Positions 44,319-53,722 of a stretch of DNA of 64,000 nucleotides are shown piece after piece (positions within the stretch are counted from its first letter, which is position 1; the number at the start of each line of letters is the position of its first letter). The stretch spans positions 248,001 through 312,000 of the forward strand of contig NZ_CAAHFH010000001.1 of assembly GCF_900890705.1 (NCBI RefSeq), in the 5' to 3' direction. The notes under the pieces were generated by a model. That model was not told where the DNA came from, searched no databases, and saw nothing but the letters and a program-made list of their open reading frames with translations. Both the position numbers and the translations under genes were made by a program. The stretch is from Pontiella sulfatireligans. Lineage in GTDB: Bacteria; Verrucomicrobiota; Kiritimatiellia; Kiritimatiellales; Pontiellaceae.

Positions 44319-45422
44319 ATGACTAAAAAAGAACAGCTTTTAAAACTATATCGTCGTGAAGGCATGGAACAGGCTCTATTGGGGATGCACTTTTGTCCAT
44401 CGCTCGAAGAGGAATTTAAAAACCGTTACCCGGGGAAGACCGATTATCTGGAACATTTCGGTGCACCGTACCGCATTGTTTATGATCCTGGATTTGCCTG
44501 GAATTTTGAAGAAGTCTGGCGAATTCCGGAACGTAATGTGGACTGGCATACCTATTATCCAGACGGATTCAGCTACGATAAAAAGTTCGATGGGTGGGGG
44601 GTGGCGCATGAGGATAATCCTAATTCCGAACATATGACGCGCATGCATCATCCGCTTAAAAACATTAAAACCGTAGAGGACTTAGAGGCTTATCCCTGGC
44701 CCGATTTTGAAGGGATGGACTTTTCCTATCTGCCTGAAAAAGTGAAGGCGATTCATGATCAAGGGCTGGCTGTTTTTGTCTGGGCTGAATGTACGATCTG
44801 GGAAACGTCGTGGTACCTGCGCAGTATGGATGAGTTGTTTGTCGATATGGCTATGGAAGATGAAAAAGCGGAATGGCTATTTGATAAGATAACCGACCTA
44901 GCCTGCTTCCGTGCTCGTAAATTTGCTGAAGCCGGAGCGGATATCCTCGGGCTGGGCGATGACATCGGTATGCAGGATTCGCCGATGATGTCGCCTGAAA
45001 TGTATCAGGAATGGTTGAAGCCCCGATTGGTAAAAGTCATTGCTGCTGCGAAAGAGGTGAAGCCGGATATTCTGGTTAGTTATCACTCCTGCGGATTCTG
45101 CAAACCCTTCATTGGTGATCTGATCGAAATCGGCGTTGATATTCTTAATCCGATTCAGCCCGAGTGCATGGACTTTAAGGAAATCTTTGAGGAGTTCGGC
45201 GGGCGCATTTCATTTAACGGAACGCTCGGAACACAAACACTGTTTCCCCACGGAAGCCCTGAAGACATTCGAAATGAAGTATTCCGTAATCTGGAAACCG
45301 CCGGAGATAAAGGCGGCCTTCTGTGCTGCCCGACGCATATGCTTGAGCCCGAGGTTCCCTGGGACAATATTGAAGCGTATGCCTCCGCCATTACTGAGTT
45401 TAATCAACTCCGTGAATTGTGA
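44319..45422 (+). CDS. Uroporphyrinogen-decarboxylase-like (UroD/methyltransferase) protein
   Basis: 367 residues, cytoplasmic, full length for the family. UroD-like barrel with L-G-L-G-D-D-I-G, S-P-E-M-Y-Q-E-W-L-K-P, S-Y-H-S-C-G, G-V-D-I-L-N-P-I-Q and F-N-G-T-L-G-T-Q-T-L-F-P. Family knowledge: UroD relatives include haem-synthesis decarboxylases and cobalamin-linked methyltransferases (MtaA/CmuA type). The H-S-C-G motif and the glycan context fit the latter or an undefined sugar-linked role better than haem synthesis. It follows the DUF2264 gene and may share its transcript. Another family member lies on the minus strand at 63402-64000. Confidence 0.78.
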   Translation: MTKKEQLLKLYRREGMEQALLGMHFCPSLEEEFKNRYPGKTDYLEHFGAPYRIVYDPGFAWNFEEVWRIPERNVDWHTYYPDGFSYDKKFDGWGVAHEDNPNSEHMTRMHHPLKNIKTVEDLEAYPWPDFEGMDFSYLPEKVKAIHDQGLAVFVWAECTIWETSWYLRSMDELFVDMAMEDEKAEWLFDKITDLACFRARKFAEAGADILGLGDDIGMQDSPMMSPEMYQEWLKPRLVKVIAAAKEVKPDILVSYHSCGFCKPFIGDLIEIGVDILNPIQPECMDFKEIFEEFGGRISFNGTLGTQTLFPHGSPEDIRNEVFRNLETAGDKGGLLCCPTHMLEPEVPWDNIEAYASAITEFNQLREL

Positions 45423-45490
45423 AAAGGGAGGTCCTATTGTGAAATCCTCCTGTTTACTCAAGCGGCCACTGTTTATTAATATTTTTTGAC

Positions 45491-45556
45491 TGCGCTTTTA
45501 CGTCATCTATTTTGCGCAAAACAGATCTGGTTCGTTTGTGAGGGTTGAGGAAAATG
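45491..45556 (+). promoter_or_regulatory. Tandem 22-bp-phased operator and promoter (site I)
   Basis: TGCGCTTT (45491-45498) and TGCGCAAA (45513-45520) are 22 bp apart; the second lies in a 12-bp palindrome TTTTGCGCAAAA. AAAATG lies 30 bp downstream as in site H. Confidence 0.65.
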
Positions 45557-45596
45557 GTCAAAATATAAACCGGAAATCTAAACTGAGAGTAACGAT

Positions 45597-48500
45597 ATGA
45601 AACGTACTGCTAAAATCATTTTAAATCCCGTCCTGCTAGGTGCGGCTGTGGCGTTGTTCATTCCAATGATTGGAAGTGCCTACAATACGCCCGTTAAAAG
45701 TATTGAGAGTTTTGAGGAAGGGATGCCCGCAGGGTTTTCAGCCACAGGAAATTTGACTCTTGATACAAGACGAATGAAACATGGCGAGCAGTCGGTTAAG
45801 TGGGAATGGAAGGGGAACGATCAAATCATTTTTGATACGCCCATCGGCTACCGCAAGCAGCGCAAGCTCACCGAAGACAGTGCTGCGTTGCAGCACGTTG
45901 ATCCGACGGCAGTGGACATTCTCGAACCGCCTCACGGTTTCTTCATGTGGATCCATAACGATGAGCCGCGCCCGCAGCGCATCCGTTTTGAGTTCGGTCG
46001 CGGGGATGAGGTCGACTGCTGGTTTGATTACAACCTGAACTTTAAAGGATGGCGCACGGTTGCGCTGAATTATGACCGCGGCGACATGAAAGGCCTGCCG
46101 CGCGAAGACATGACCCGCCTGACCATCAATACACCCAACACCGGCTCCGGCACTTTCTTTATCGATACCATCGGGCTTTCGGTTCCCATGAACCCGCGCA
46201 CCGTTAACCCCAACCCGCAGCTACCCGACATCGATCCTCACGCCCGTCTCGTCAGCCAGTACGAGCACTGCCAATATAAATTCAGCAAGCTGACTCCGAC
46301 CTTCAATCTGGAACCGCTGACCGATGAAATCGTGGCCGATTTCCGAACCCTGGAAAAACAGGCCATGCCGTACTGGTTCCCCGAGAGCGACCGTGCGACT
46401 TGGAATGATTCCAAGATCAAGGGCATTGAAAAGAAATTCGCCAAGCTGGAAATCGTTCGCGACGGCGACAACATCTACGGTCGTCCTCTGGTCTTCGGCA
46501 ACATCATGAAGGAATATTTTTCCGAAACAGGCATTCCCAAAGACGAGCTGTATGATGGCATCATGAGCTGGCGCTACGACTACTGCGGTACGCTGTTTCA
46601 GATCGCCCGCGCCTGGGAATTTACGCAGTCGGCGGATAATAAAGCAAAGCTCGAAACGATGTTTATGGACGTCTTCGACTACGGGATTGATCAGGGTATG
46701 GCCGCCGGCGCCGGGTTGGGGTGGATTCACCACTATGCCTACATTATTCGCGAATACATTCCCGCACTGTTCGTTATGCGCGAACCGCTCGAACGCCACG
46801 GACGGCTGGACGAAGCGATCAAGGCCTGCAAATGGTTCAGCGGCTTCAACCAGGTGTATCGCGAAGACCTGGTTTATGGCTACGAAGGCCGCAAAGCCAA
46901 CGATGCCGACGACATGCAGGGCCTGCAGACGCTTCGGCTGGTCACGCCCTTGCTGATGAAGGATTCGCCGGAAAAAGCGCGCGATCTGAAGCACTTCTCC
47001 TCCTTCTTCTCCAATGTCAGTACGGCCTACGCCAATGCCCTCGACGAAACCTTCAAGCCGGACGGCACTATCTTTCACCACGCCGGCCACGCCTACGGCT
47101 ACGGCGGTCGCGCCATCTACGGATCGGTTCGCACGTTCGATATCCTGAAAGGCACCTCGTTCCAGGCTTCTGCGGCAGCCGCCCAGCGAATCAAGAAGTG
47201 TGCACGGACTTATTTCGACGGTCTTTTCACAAAAGAAAAGATGACCCCTAAGGCTTTCGCATCCATCCGCTTTAGCAACTATAAAAGCGCGGAACAATTT
47301 GCCGATATGCTGGATCTCATGGGCGAAACGTATGAGCCGCTCGACGGTTTCCGGTCGTTGCCGTATACCTGTGTCGGTCTGAAGCGGCAGAGTGACGACT
47401 GGATGATCACGGCCCGGACGCACAGCAAATATGTCTATCCATACGAAAGCTGGGGGCGGGATTACTTTGCCTTCGCACTGTTCATTGCCAACGGCTATCT
47501 CGACGTTGCTTATCCGGATTCGCTCGACAGCCTGACCCCGTCGGAAGAAACCTGGCATGAGGGGATTGATTGGCTGCGTTATCCGGGAACGACGTCTGTC
47601 CGGCTGCCGTTTGAAGATATCGCCACGCGTGTCGGCGTGGTGCGGGATGAAGGCGGCGAATATCTCTTCAGCGACCAGGCGTTTTCCGGCGGCGTGGAAA
47701 CGTCCTATGGATGTGGCGTTCAGGCCTTCCAGTTCAAGGGGCACGACAAATACGGTCTCGAGTCTTTCACCGGCAAAAAATCGTGGTTCTTTGTCGGTAA
47801 CAAAGTCGTTTGTCTCGGTTCAGATATCCAGAGCGACATCCCCGGCTATCCTGTCGAAACGACGCTCTTCCAGGTTCCGCTGTCCGCAACAAATGAACCG
47901 GTGCTGCTGGGAGGGCGGGCGGTCGATAAGTTTCCCGTTATGCGGCAGTTGAAAACCAAGCAGCCGCGGTGGCTGATTGACAACCGCGGCACTGGATATT
48001 ATGTGCCCCAAGGAAAGCTTCACCTTTCTCGTTCCGTTCAGACCAATCCGGACCCTCATGATGAGGGAGAAGTGTCCGGCAATTTTGCAACAGCCTGGTT
48101 CGACCATGGAAAAACGCCGAAGGATGCCGAATATGAATATGTGCTCGTGGCCGATGCGGATGCGGACCAGATGAAAAAGTTTAGCCGGAAGCCGACCGTC
48201 AAAGTGCTGCAAAAAGACAGCTCCGCCCATGTGGTTGAACTGAGCGAAGAGGACGCTACGGCCTATGCTGTCTATGCAGAAAAGGGCGCGGCGTTTGGCG
48301 AGGGCTTTGTGAAGAATGTGAACAAGCAATCCACCTTCATCGTAAAACGGGAAGGTAAAAAACTGCGCCTTTCCGTGGCCGATCCCGACCTGAACATCTA
48401 CGACGGACAGGAGGACCTGTTGCCGGACGGCACCCGCGGCGAACTTTCGATCTATGAACGCGAATGGTTCTTCTGGCCCAGCCGTCCGTCCAAAGTGCAG

Positions 48501-48656
48501 ATCACGTTGGATGGCGAATGGAAAATCGATGAGCTCGTAACGCCCATGGAAACGGTGGAAACCCAACCACGGATTATTTCTTCCAAGAATGGGAAAACCG
48601 TCGTTGAGGTGGTATGTCGCGATGGCTTGAGCGCAGAACTTTTACTTTCTAAATAG
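45597..48656 (+). CDS. Chondroitinase-ABC-type PL8 lyase
   Basis: 1019 residues, exported (signal peptide to about residue 28). Residues about 35-200 are an N-terminal beta-sandwich like that of chondroitin ABC lyases (S-I-E-S-F-E-E-G, W-K-G-N-D, F-F-I-D-T-I-G-L). The toroid follows, with the active-site segment D-G-T-I-F-H-H-A-G-H-A-Y-G-Y: His495 and Tyr502 are seven apart, as His501/Tyr508 in Proteus chondroitinase ABC I. Later W-L-R-Y-P-G-T-T-S, F-S-G-G-V-E-T and K-K-S-W-F-F-V-G-N-K-V-V-C-L-G-S-D-I are PL8 beta-domain landmarks. Expected to cleave chondroitin, dermatan or a similar chain by elimination. Transcribed alone from site I. Confidence 0.9.
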   Translation: MKRTAKIILNPVLLGAAVALFIPMIGSAYNTPVKSIESFEEGMPAGFSATGNLTLDTRRMKHGEQSVKWEWKGNDQIIFDTPIGYRKQRKLTEDSAALQHVDPTAVDILEPPHGFFMWIHNDEPRPQRIRFEFGRGDEVDCWFDYNLNFKGWRTVALNYDRGDMKGLPREDMTRLTINTPNTGSGTFFIDTIGLSVPMNPRTVNPNPQLPDIDPHARLVSQYEHCQYKFSKLTPTFNLEPLTDEIVADFRTLEKQAMPYWFPESDRATWNDSKIKGIEKKFAKLEIVRDGDNIYGRPLVFGNIMKEYFSETGIPKDELYDGIMSWRYDYCGTLFQIARAWEFTQSADNKAKLETMFMDVFDYGIDQGMAAGAGLGWIHHYAYIIREYIPALFVMREPLERHGRLDEAIKACKWFSGFNQVYREDLVYGYEGRKANDADDMQGLQTLRLVTPLLMKDSPEKARDLKHFSSFFSNVSTAYANALDETFKPDGTIFHHAGHAYGYGGRAIYGSVRTFDILKGTSFQASAAAAQRIKKCARTYFDGLFTKEKMTPKAFASIRFSNYKSAEQFADMLDLMGETYEPLDGFRSLPYTCVGLKRQSDDWMITARTHSKYVYPYESWGRDYFAFALFIANGYLDVAYPDSLDSLTPSEETWHEGIDWLRYPGTTSVRLPFEDIATRVGVVRDEGGEYLFSDQAFSGGVETSYGCGVQAFQFKGHDKYGLESFTGKKSWFFVGNKVVCLGSDIQSDIPGYPVETTLFQVPLSATNEPVLLGGRAVDKFPVMRQLKTKQPRWLIDNRGTGYYVPQGKLHLSRSVQTNPDPHDEGEVSGNFATAWFDHGKTPKDAEYEYVLVADADADQMKKFSRKPTVKVLQKDSSAHVVELSEEDATAYAVYAEKGAAFGEGFVKNVNKQSTFIVKREGKKLRLSVADPDLNIYDGQEDLLPDGTRGELSIYEREWFFWPSRPSKVQITLDGEWKIDELVTPMETVETQPRIISSKNGKTVVEVVCRDGLSAELLLSK

Positions 48657-48688
48657 GGTGGAGTTTTTGAGTTAGGGAAATGGTCTTT

Positions 48689-48696
48689 TGCGCAGT
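48689..48696 (+). promoter_or_regulatory. Single operator-like half (site J)
   Basis: TGCGCAGT matches 6 of 8, with no convincing partner 22 bp away on either side. It is listed because it sits in the 89-bp gap before a GH29 gene, as the complete sites do elsewhere. Confidence 0.3.
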
Positions 48697-48745
48697 TCCC
48701 TAAAATGATAACCACTGAGTTTTCAGTAACGGGTAGGTGAATATT

Positions 48746-50269
48746 ATGAATAAAGTTTCATCCATACGAGCAGGATATATTTTGGCCAGTCTATTTGGGT
48801 TCAATTGTTCCACGCAGGCTGAAGAGGTGAAAAAATATGAACCAGCTTGGGAATCACTGGGACAGCGTGATGCGGCTCCTGAATGGTTTGCCGATGCCAA
48901 GTTGGGAATCTATTTTCACTGGGGCATTTATTCTGTACCCGCATACGGAGGCGAGTGGTATCCCTATCACATGTACCGCGATGGGAATGTGCATGAGCAT
49001 CATGTAAAAACATATGGAGAACCTTCCAGATTTAACTACCACGATTTTGTGCCGATGTTTAAGGCGGAGAAATTCAATGCAGAAGACTGGGCTCAGTTGT
49101 TTGACGATGCCGGCGCAAAATTTGCCGGCCCCTGCGCGCAGCATCACGATGGTTTCGCCATGTGGGACAGCGAAGTGAATCCCTGGAATGCGGCCGATCG
49201 AGGTCCCAAACAGGACATTACGGGGTTGCTGGAAAAAACCATCAAAGCCAGGGGGATGAAATTTATTACGACGTTCCATCATGCCCGAAACGGGCAGCGG
49301 TATGCCGACAAGCCGGAGCAGTGGGGCGGGTATAACAGCCACTATGCCTATCATCCGGACTTTGCCACGTCATCAACCGATCCCGATATTTCGAAGCTGT
49401 ACGGCAATATGACTGAAGCAGCGTTTAATCAATATTGGTTTGATCAGTTGCAAGAGGTTATCGATCAGTATTCTCCGGACATTATTTGGTTTGATTCCTG
49501 GCTGAAAATGATTCCGCAGGAATACCGGAAAAAGTTTGCCGCCTACTATTTGAATGAAGCCCAAAAGAAACGCCAGGACGTCGTTATTGCATATAAACAG
49601 GTTGATCTTCCATCGTCCGTTGGGGTGCTGGATATCGAACAGGGCGGAAAGAAAGACCTGTCAGAATCCGTCTGGTTAACGGATGTAACGCTGAGCACCA
49701 AATCCTGGTGTTACATCGAAGGACAGAAATATAAACCGGCCGAACTGGTGGTTCGAAACATGATTGACGTCTGGAGTAAAAACGGAGTGGTGTTGCTGAA
49801 TATTTCGCCAAGAGCCGACGGGGTAATCAACCAGGATCAGCGCGATATTCTGCACAAAATCGGTACGTGGATGAAAAAACATGAAGAGGCGGTTTACGGA
49901 ACTCGTGCCTTCGATGTGTATGGATTCGGACATGCCAAGACGGATGCCGGCAAACATGGCGGGCAATCGGCTACAACCCAATATACCGCGGAGGACGGGC
50001 GTTTTTTGAGATCGAAAGACGGCAAGACGCTCTATCTTTTCATGTTGGGAAAACCGGACGCCGGGAAAGAAATAGAAATCCGGGATCTGGCGGGGCACAC
50101 CTATTGTCCCGAGGGTGGCTTCAAGCGGATCACTGTTTTGGGAAGCGGTGTTGAAGCGCCGTTTCATTGGGCCAAACGTAATTTTTGGCTAAAGGTGCCT
50201 GACTCCGAAATGGATGATATTGCAACGGTCTTTAAGATGGAATTGAATGAACCTATGGACTGGAAATAG
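48746..50269 (+). CDS. GH29 alpha-L-fucosidase
   Basis: 507 residues. Signal-like N-terminus from ATG 48746 (M-N-K-V-S-S-I-R-A-G-Y-I-L-A-S-L-F-G-F-N-C-S), possibly a lipoprotein with the Cys near residue 20. GH29 landmarks: W-F-A-D-A-K-L-G-I-Y-F-H-W-G, Q-H-H-D-G-F-A-M-W-D, F-H-H-A-R-N-G-Q, nucleophile I-I-W-F-D250-S-W, N-G-V-V-L-L-N-I-S-P. Close paralogue of the enzyme at 35199; in both places the gene is next to a sulfatase of the C-S-P-H-R type, but the order is reversed. The preferred ATG has AGGTGA about 6 bp upstream; a GTG at 48737 is possible. Confidence 0.92.
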   Translation: MNKVSSIRAGYILASLFGFNCSTQAEEVKKYEPAWESLGQRDAAPEWFADAKLGIYFHWGIYSVPAYGGEWYPYHMYRDGNVHEHHVKTYGEPSRFNYHDFVPMFKAEKFNAEDWAQLFDDAGAKFAGPCAQHHDGFAMWDSEVNPWNAADRGPKQDITGLLEKTIKARGMKFITTFHHARNGQRYADKPEQWGGYNSHYAYHPDFATSSTDPDISKLYGNMTEAAFNQYWFDQLQEVIDQYSPDIIWFDSWLKMIPQEYRKKFAAYYLNEAQKKRQDVVIAYKQVDLPSSVGVLDIEQGGKKDLSESVWLTDVTLSTKSWCYIEGQKYKPAELVVRNMIDVWSKNGVVLLNISPRADGVINQDQRDILHKIGTWMKKHEEAVYGTRAFDVYGFGHAKTDAGKHGGQSATTQYTAEDGRFLRSKDGKTLYLFMLGKPDAGKEIEIRDLAGHTYCPEGGFKRITVLGSGVEAPFHWAKRNFWLKVPDSEMDDIATVFKMELNEPMDWK

Positions 50270-50331
50270 GTGTTGAACGTATTCTACGTTCCGGAATCAG
50301 TAGAAAAATATAGTTAAATCGGAGAGATAAC

Positions 50332-51885
50332 ATGAACAGACGATCATTCAGCAAAAGCATAACAGTGGGCAGTGCATTTCTAGCCGGCTGTTCAACTACC
50401 GTTTCTCAGGAAAAACAGCCTAACTTGCTATACGTTTTCCCTGATCAGATGCGCATGCATGCCATGGGGTTCTGGAAGAAGCCAGAGTTTAATAAATTGC
50501 TGCGAACCGAGACCGATCCGGTGCATACACCGAACATTGATCGGCTGGCAGAGAACAGTGTGGTCTTTACCCAGGCGACCAGCACGCATCCCGTCTGCAG
50601 TCCGCACCGCGCCATGCTGATGTCGGGGATGTATCCGAGCCGCAATGGGATTGAAGACGTCAACTGCCATGCCGGCCGTCCGCAGGGGCTGCTGTACAAC
50701 GTAGAATATTTTACCGACGTCTTGGCAACGGCAGGTTATGAAACGGCTTATGTGGGCAAGACCCATTGGCAGCGTACAGAACCGTTCTTTGACAAGGAGT
50801 TCAACTATGTCGGCACCTCGGAGCCGCCCGGCGGAGAATATGCCAATGCCTACGACACCTATATTCCGCCGGGACGCGGTCGGTTGAGCAACAAGTATTG
50901 GTTCCAACTGTTCAAGGACGATCATTTCAGTTCGCTGGGCTATTCAAACCGCCCTGAGCTGGTGAATGGAAAGAAAGATGGGCAGCCCTATAAACCCGGG
51001 CGTTTTACGCCGGAGGTTGAGGCGGATGCCATCGTTGATTATTTGGAGAACAAAAACGGCGAGCGCGATGCGAGCAAGCCGTTCAGTCTGATCTGGTCTC
51101 CGAACCCGCCGCACAATCCGTACTTTTCTCCGGACGATTGCGAGAAGGATATCTACGACACCTATTACCGCGACATGCCGCTTGATGAGCAGATGTATCG
51201 GAAAAACGTTAAGCCTCAGCTCGCGTCGGAAAACAAACTATATGATCCAGTGAAATGCACCGCGGTCTATTATTCCCTGGTCACCGGCGTCGACCGTCAA
51301 CTAGGTCGCGTTCTCCAGGCATTGGAAAAAACGGGAGAGGCTGATAACACCATCGTGGTATTCACCGCCGACCACGGCGAAATGATGGGCAGTCATGGCG
51401 TGACCGGGAAAAATTATTATGAGGATGAATCCTTCCTTGTCCCGTTCCTTATATGCTATCCGGAAAAGATCAAGCCACATGCCGACAACTTGCTGATGGG
51501 CTCGGTGGATATCATGCCGAGTGTTCTGGGAATGCTGGGAATGAAAGATCGAATTCCTGAAACGGTTGAAGGTACAGACTACAGTCAGGGCATCATAACC
51601 GGTGATTATGCAAGTTGCCCGAAACCAAAGTCGGCCCTCTATCTGAACATGAAACGCAAAGGTGTGCGCACGAATCGATACACCTACTGCGTTCATAACG
51701 GCGGCCGGGCGGAAGTGGTCGATAATGTGAAGGATCCCTACCAGCTGAATAAGCAGGAACCCTCCGCCATTCCAGTTGCGGACCTCGAAATGCTGAAGAA
51801 GGAACTGGGCATGCGTCTTGAGCTGGCTGGCGACGGCTGGGCGAAGGATCGTAAATTTCCGGAGTGGATTACCTACCCGTCATAG
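50332..51885 (+). CDS. S1-type sulfatase, Tat-like signal with lipobox
   Basis: 517 residues. N-terminus M-N-R-R-S-F-S-K-S followed by F-L-A-G-C-S combines a twin-arginine motif and a lipobox, so it may be a Tat-exported lipoprotein. Metal site Y-V-F-P-D-Q-M-R-M, formylglycine motif C89-S-P-H-R (codon 50596), K-T-H-W-Q-R, and late F-T-A-D-H-G-E-M-M-G-S-H. Same subgroup and same length as the sulfatases at 16532 and 33636, but clearly diverged and without near-identical DNA tracts. It lies 14 bp before the DUF1961 pseudogene, copying the sulfatase-DUF1961 order at 16532-20190. Confidence 0.93.
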   Translation: MNRRSFSKSITVGSAFLAGCSTTVSQEKQPNLLYVFPDQMRMHAMGFWKKPEFNKLLRTETDPVHTPNIDRLAENSVVFTQATSTHPVCSPHRAMLMSGMYPSRNGIEDVNCHAGRPQGLLYNVEYFTDVLATAGYETAYVGKTHWQRTEPFFDKEFNYVGTSEPPGGEYANAYDTYIPPGRGRLSNKYWFQLFKDDHFSSLGYSNRPELVNGKKDGQPYKPGRFTPEVEADAIVDYLENKNGERDASKPFSLIWSPNPPHNPYFSPDDCEKDIYDTYYRDMPLDEQMYRKNVKPQLASENKLYDPVKCTAVYYSLVTGVDRQLGRVLQALEKTGEADNTIVVFTADHGEMMGSHGVTGKNYYEDESFLVPFLICYPEKIKPHADNLLMGSVDIMPSVLGMLGMKDRIPETVEGTDYSQGIITGDYASCPKPKSALYLNMKRKGVRTNRYTYCVHNGGRAEVVDNVKDPYQLNKQEPSAIPVADLEMLKKELGMRLELAGDGWAKDRKFPEWITYPS

Positions 51886-53680
51886 ATTCTGGAGTCACTA
51901 TGAAGAATATCTTTGTTGGGAAAATATTGTTTATTGGGTTTTCCTTTATCGGGATCGGATGTGGCGATGTACTGGCGCGTTCGGCGAACCAGAAGTTGAT
52001 TCGGAATGTTGAATACATTCAGGCGACGGAGGTGGATAAATACAATTGGGATGATCCCTCCTCTGACTATTTGGTGTTGGAGAGCGTGAAGGGTGCGTTG
52101 ACCGAGCGTGAAGTCGAAGGGTTGACGCAGTACGCGCTCAATGCGTGGCTGCCGACGCACAATTCGATGAACTATTATTTCCGCAAGCGGAGCAACAGCT
52201 ACATGCTGGAGTGGCTGTATCGGAAAGATAAAGATATTGCGCTGCTGAACAGAGCGATTGAAATTGCCAGACGAACGGTTGCGTATCGGAACGATAATAT
52301 TGATCAGATTGATGATCGGTTCACCTGCTATCAAATTAGTTATGATCGCAGCGTTGCAACCGGTCTGGCCGAACTATAAGGAACTGGAGGTCTACAAGGA
52401 TGGTTCTCATGGATTGGCGCCGGGGGCATCTGGATTCGCCGGTGTGCCGATGATTGCGATTCCGGTCAGAATGATTACTGAAAACCCCTCCGTGTGGGAT
52501 TTGAAATATGAAGTGAAAACGTATCGCGATATTGCGCTGGAGCTGGCTTCGGAGGCGCAGAAAACGCTGGACTATACCTACGAGGTGTTTGTCGGCGATG
52601 ACAATCTGATCCGCTATCCCGAGACGATGCAGCGCAGCGAATGGCATGGCAATGTGTATATCTATAACCGGGTGTTCCCGGTGATGTCGGGTGCGATTCC
52701 GTTGGCCGAAGCCTATGAGATTTTTGGCATTCATTCTGATAGCGTTAAGAAAATCGACGCGGTAAATCAGGCAATGATCGACTTCCTCGTAGCGGACATG
52801 ACCTTCCACGCGGTGAATGGGGCGGAATGCGTGCGCTACCCTTACAGCGATGAAGCCCAGGAGAAGAATCCGGAACAGTCTGAAGACTTCACGCACGGCT
52901 CTTTTGATTCGAGGGACTTTCAGCTGTTCTATCAAAGTGGCCGGTATGACTTTGGCGAGCGGTACGTGCAGGCCATGGCGAACACGTTGGTTGAGGTGCT
53001 TGATAAGGGGAAGGGCGAATTCGCCGAGAGACTGAATGGCAAAGGGACGGCGAAAAAAGGCACCCCGATCTCCTACGATGGATACATCTGGTATGCAGCC
53101 TATCGGCCGGAGGTTTACGACATTATCATCGACCATGTTCTGAAGAACAACATCGCGCTTAAGGACAGCCGATATGATTCGTATTGCTTGTTTGAAATTT
53201 TGAAGTTGAAGGATTCCAGAGGCGGAACACCGAAGCTGATTTATTCCAACTCGTTTGATGACGAATCTTCTTTGAATGATTGGATCATTGAAGGGCCGGG
53301 GCAGGTCGCTATCGAAAATGGGCAACTGCGAATTTAGAGCCAATATGCCGTCGCGACACAAAGGTTCTTGAAGGAGGGCTGCAAGGAAAAAGGCGTACGG
53401 GACTTTGTGGAAAACCTCATGCTCAAGGATGTGGGTAAAGACCGCATTAAGAATTCCTATATGAGTGGGAAGTTTCAGAATGCGCATTTTGTCTGCTGGA
53501 ATAAAAATCCGACTCCCGAAAACTATATTCTGGAATGCGATTTCCGAAGCGTGTCGGAATATTCCCTTCACATGATTATGTTCAGTCACCTAGGGCTGAA
53601 CGGCGAGAGCGTATTCGATCCTTCGTTAAAGCCCCGAAGCGGAATTGCCGGGCAGTATACCAAAGGGGATATGGTGGGCT

Positions 53681-53688
53681 ATCGGATC
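53681..53688. repeat. Target-site duplication, left (IS66 copy 2)
   Basis: ATCGGATC, repeated at 56036-56043. Confidence 0.95.
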
Positions 53689-53722
53689 GTATGCGTCTGT
53701 TCGTTCACCCACTTGACAGCAT

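Noticed and set aside
46221..47744. A 507-codon minus-strand open frame opposite the chondroitinase-type gene
   Set aside because: No recognisable motif, no ribosome-binding site, and the plus strand is a convincing PL8.
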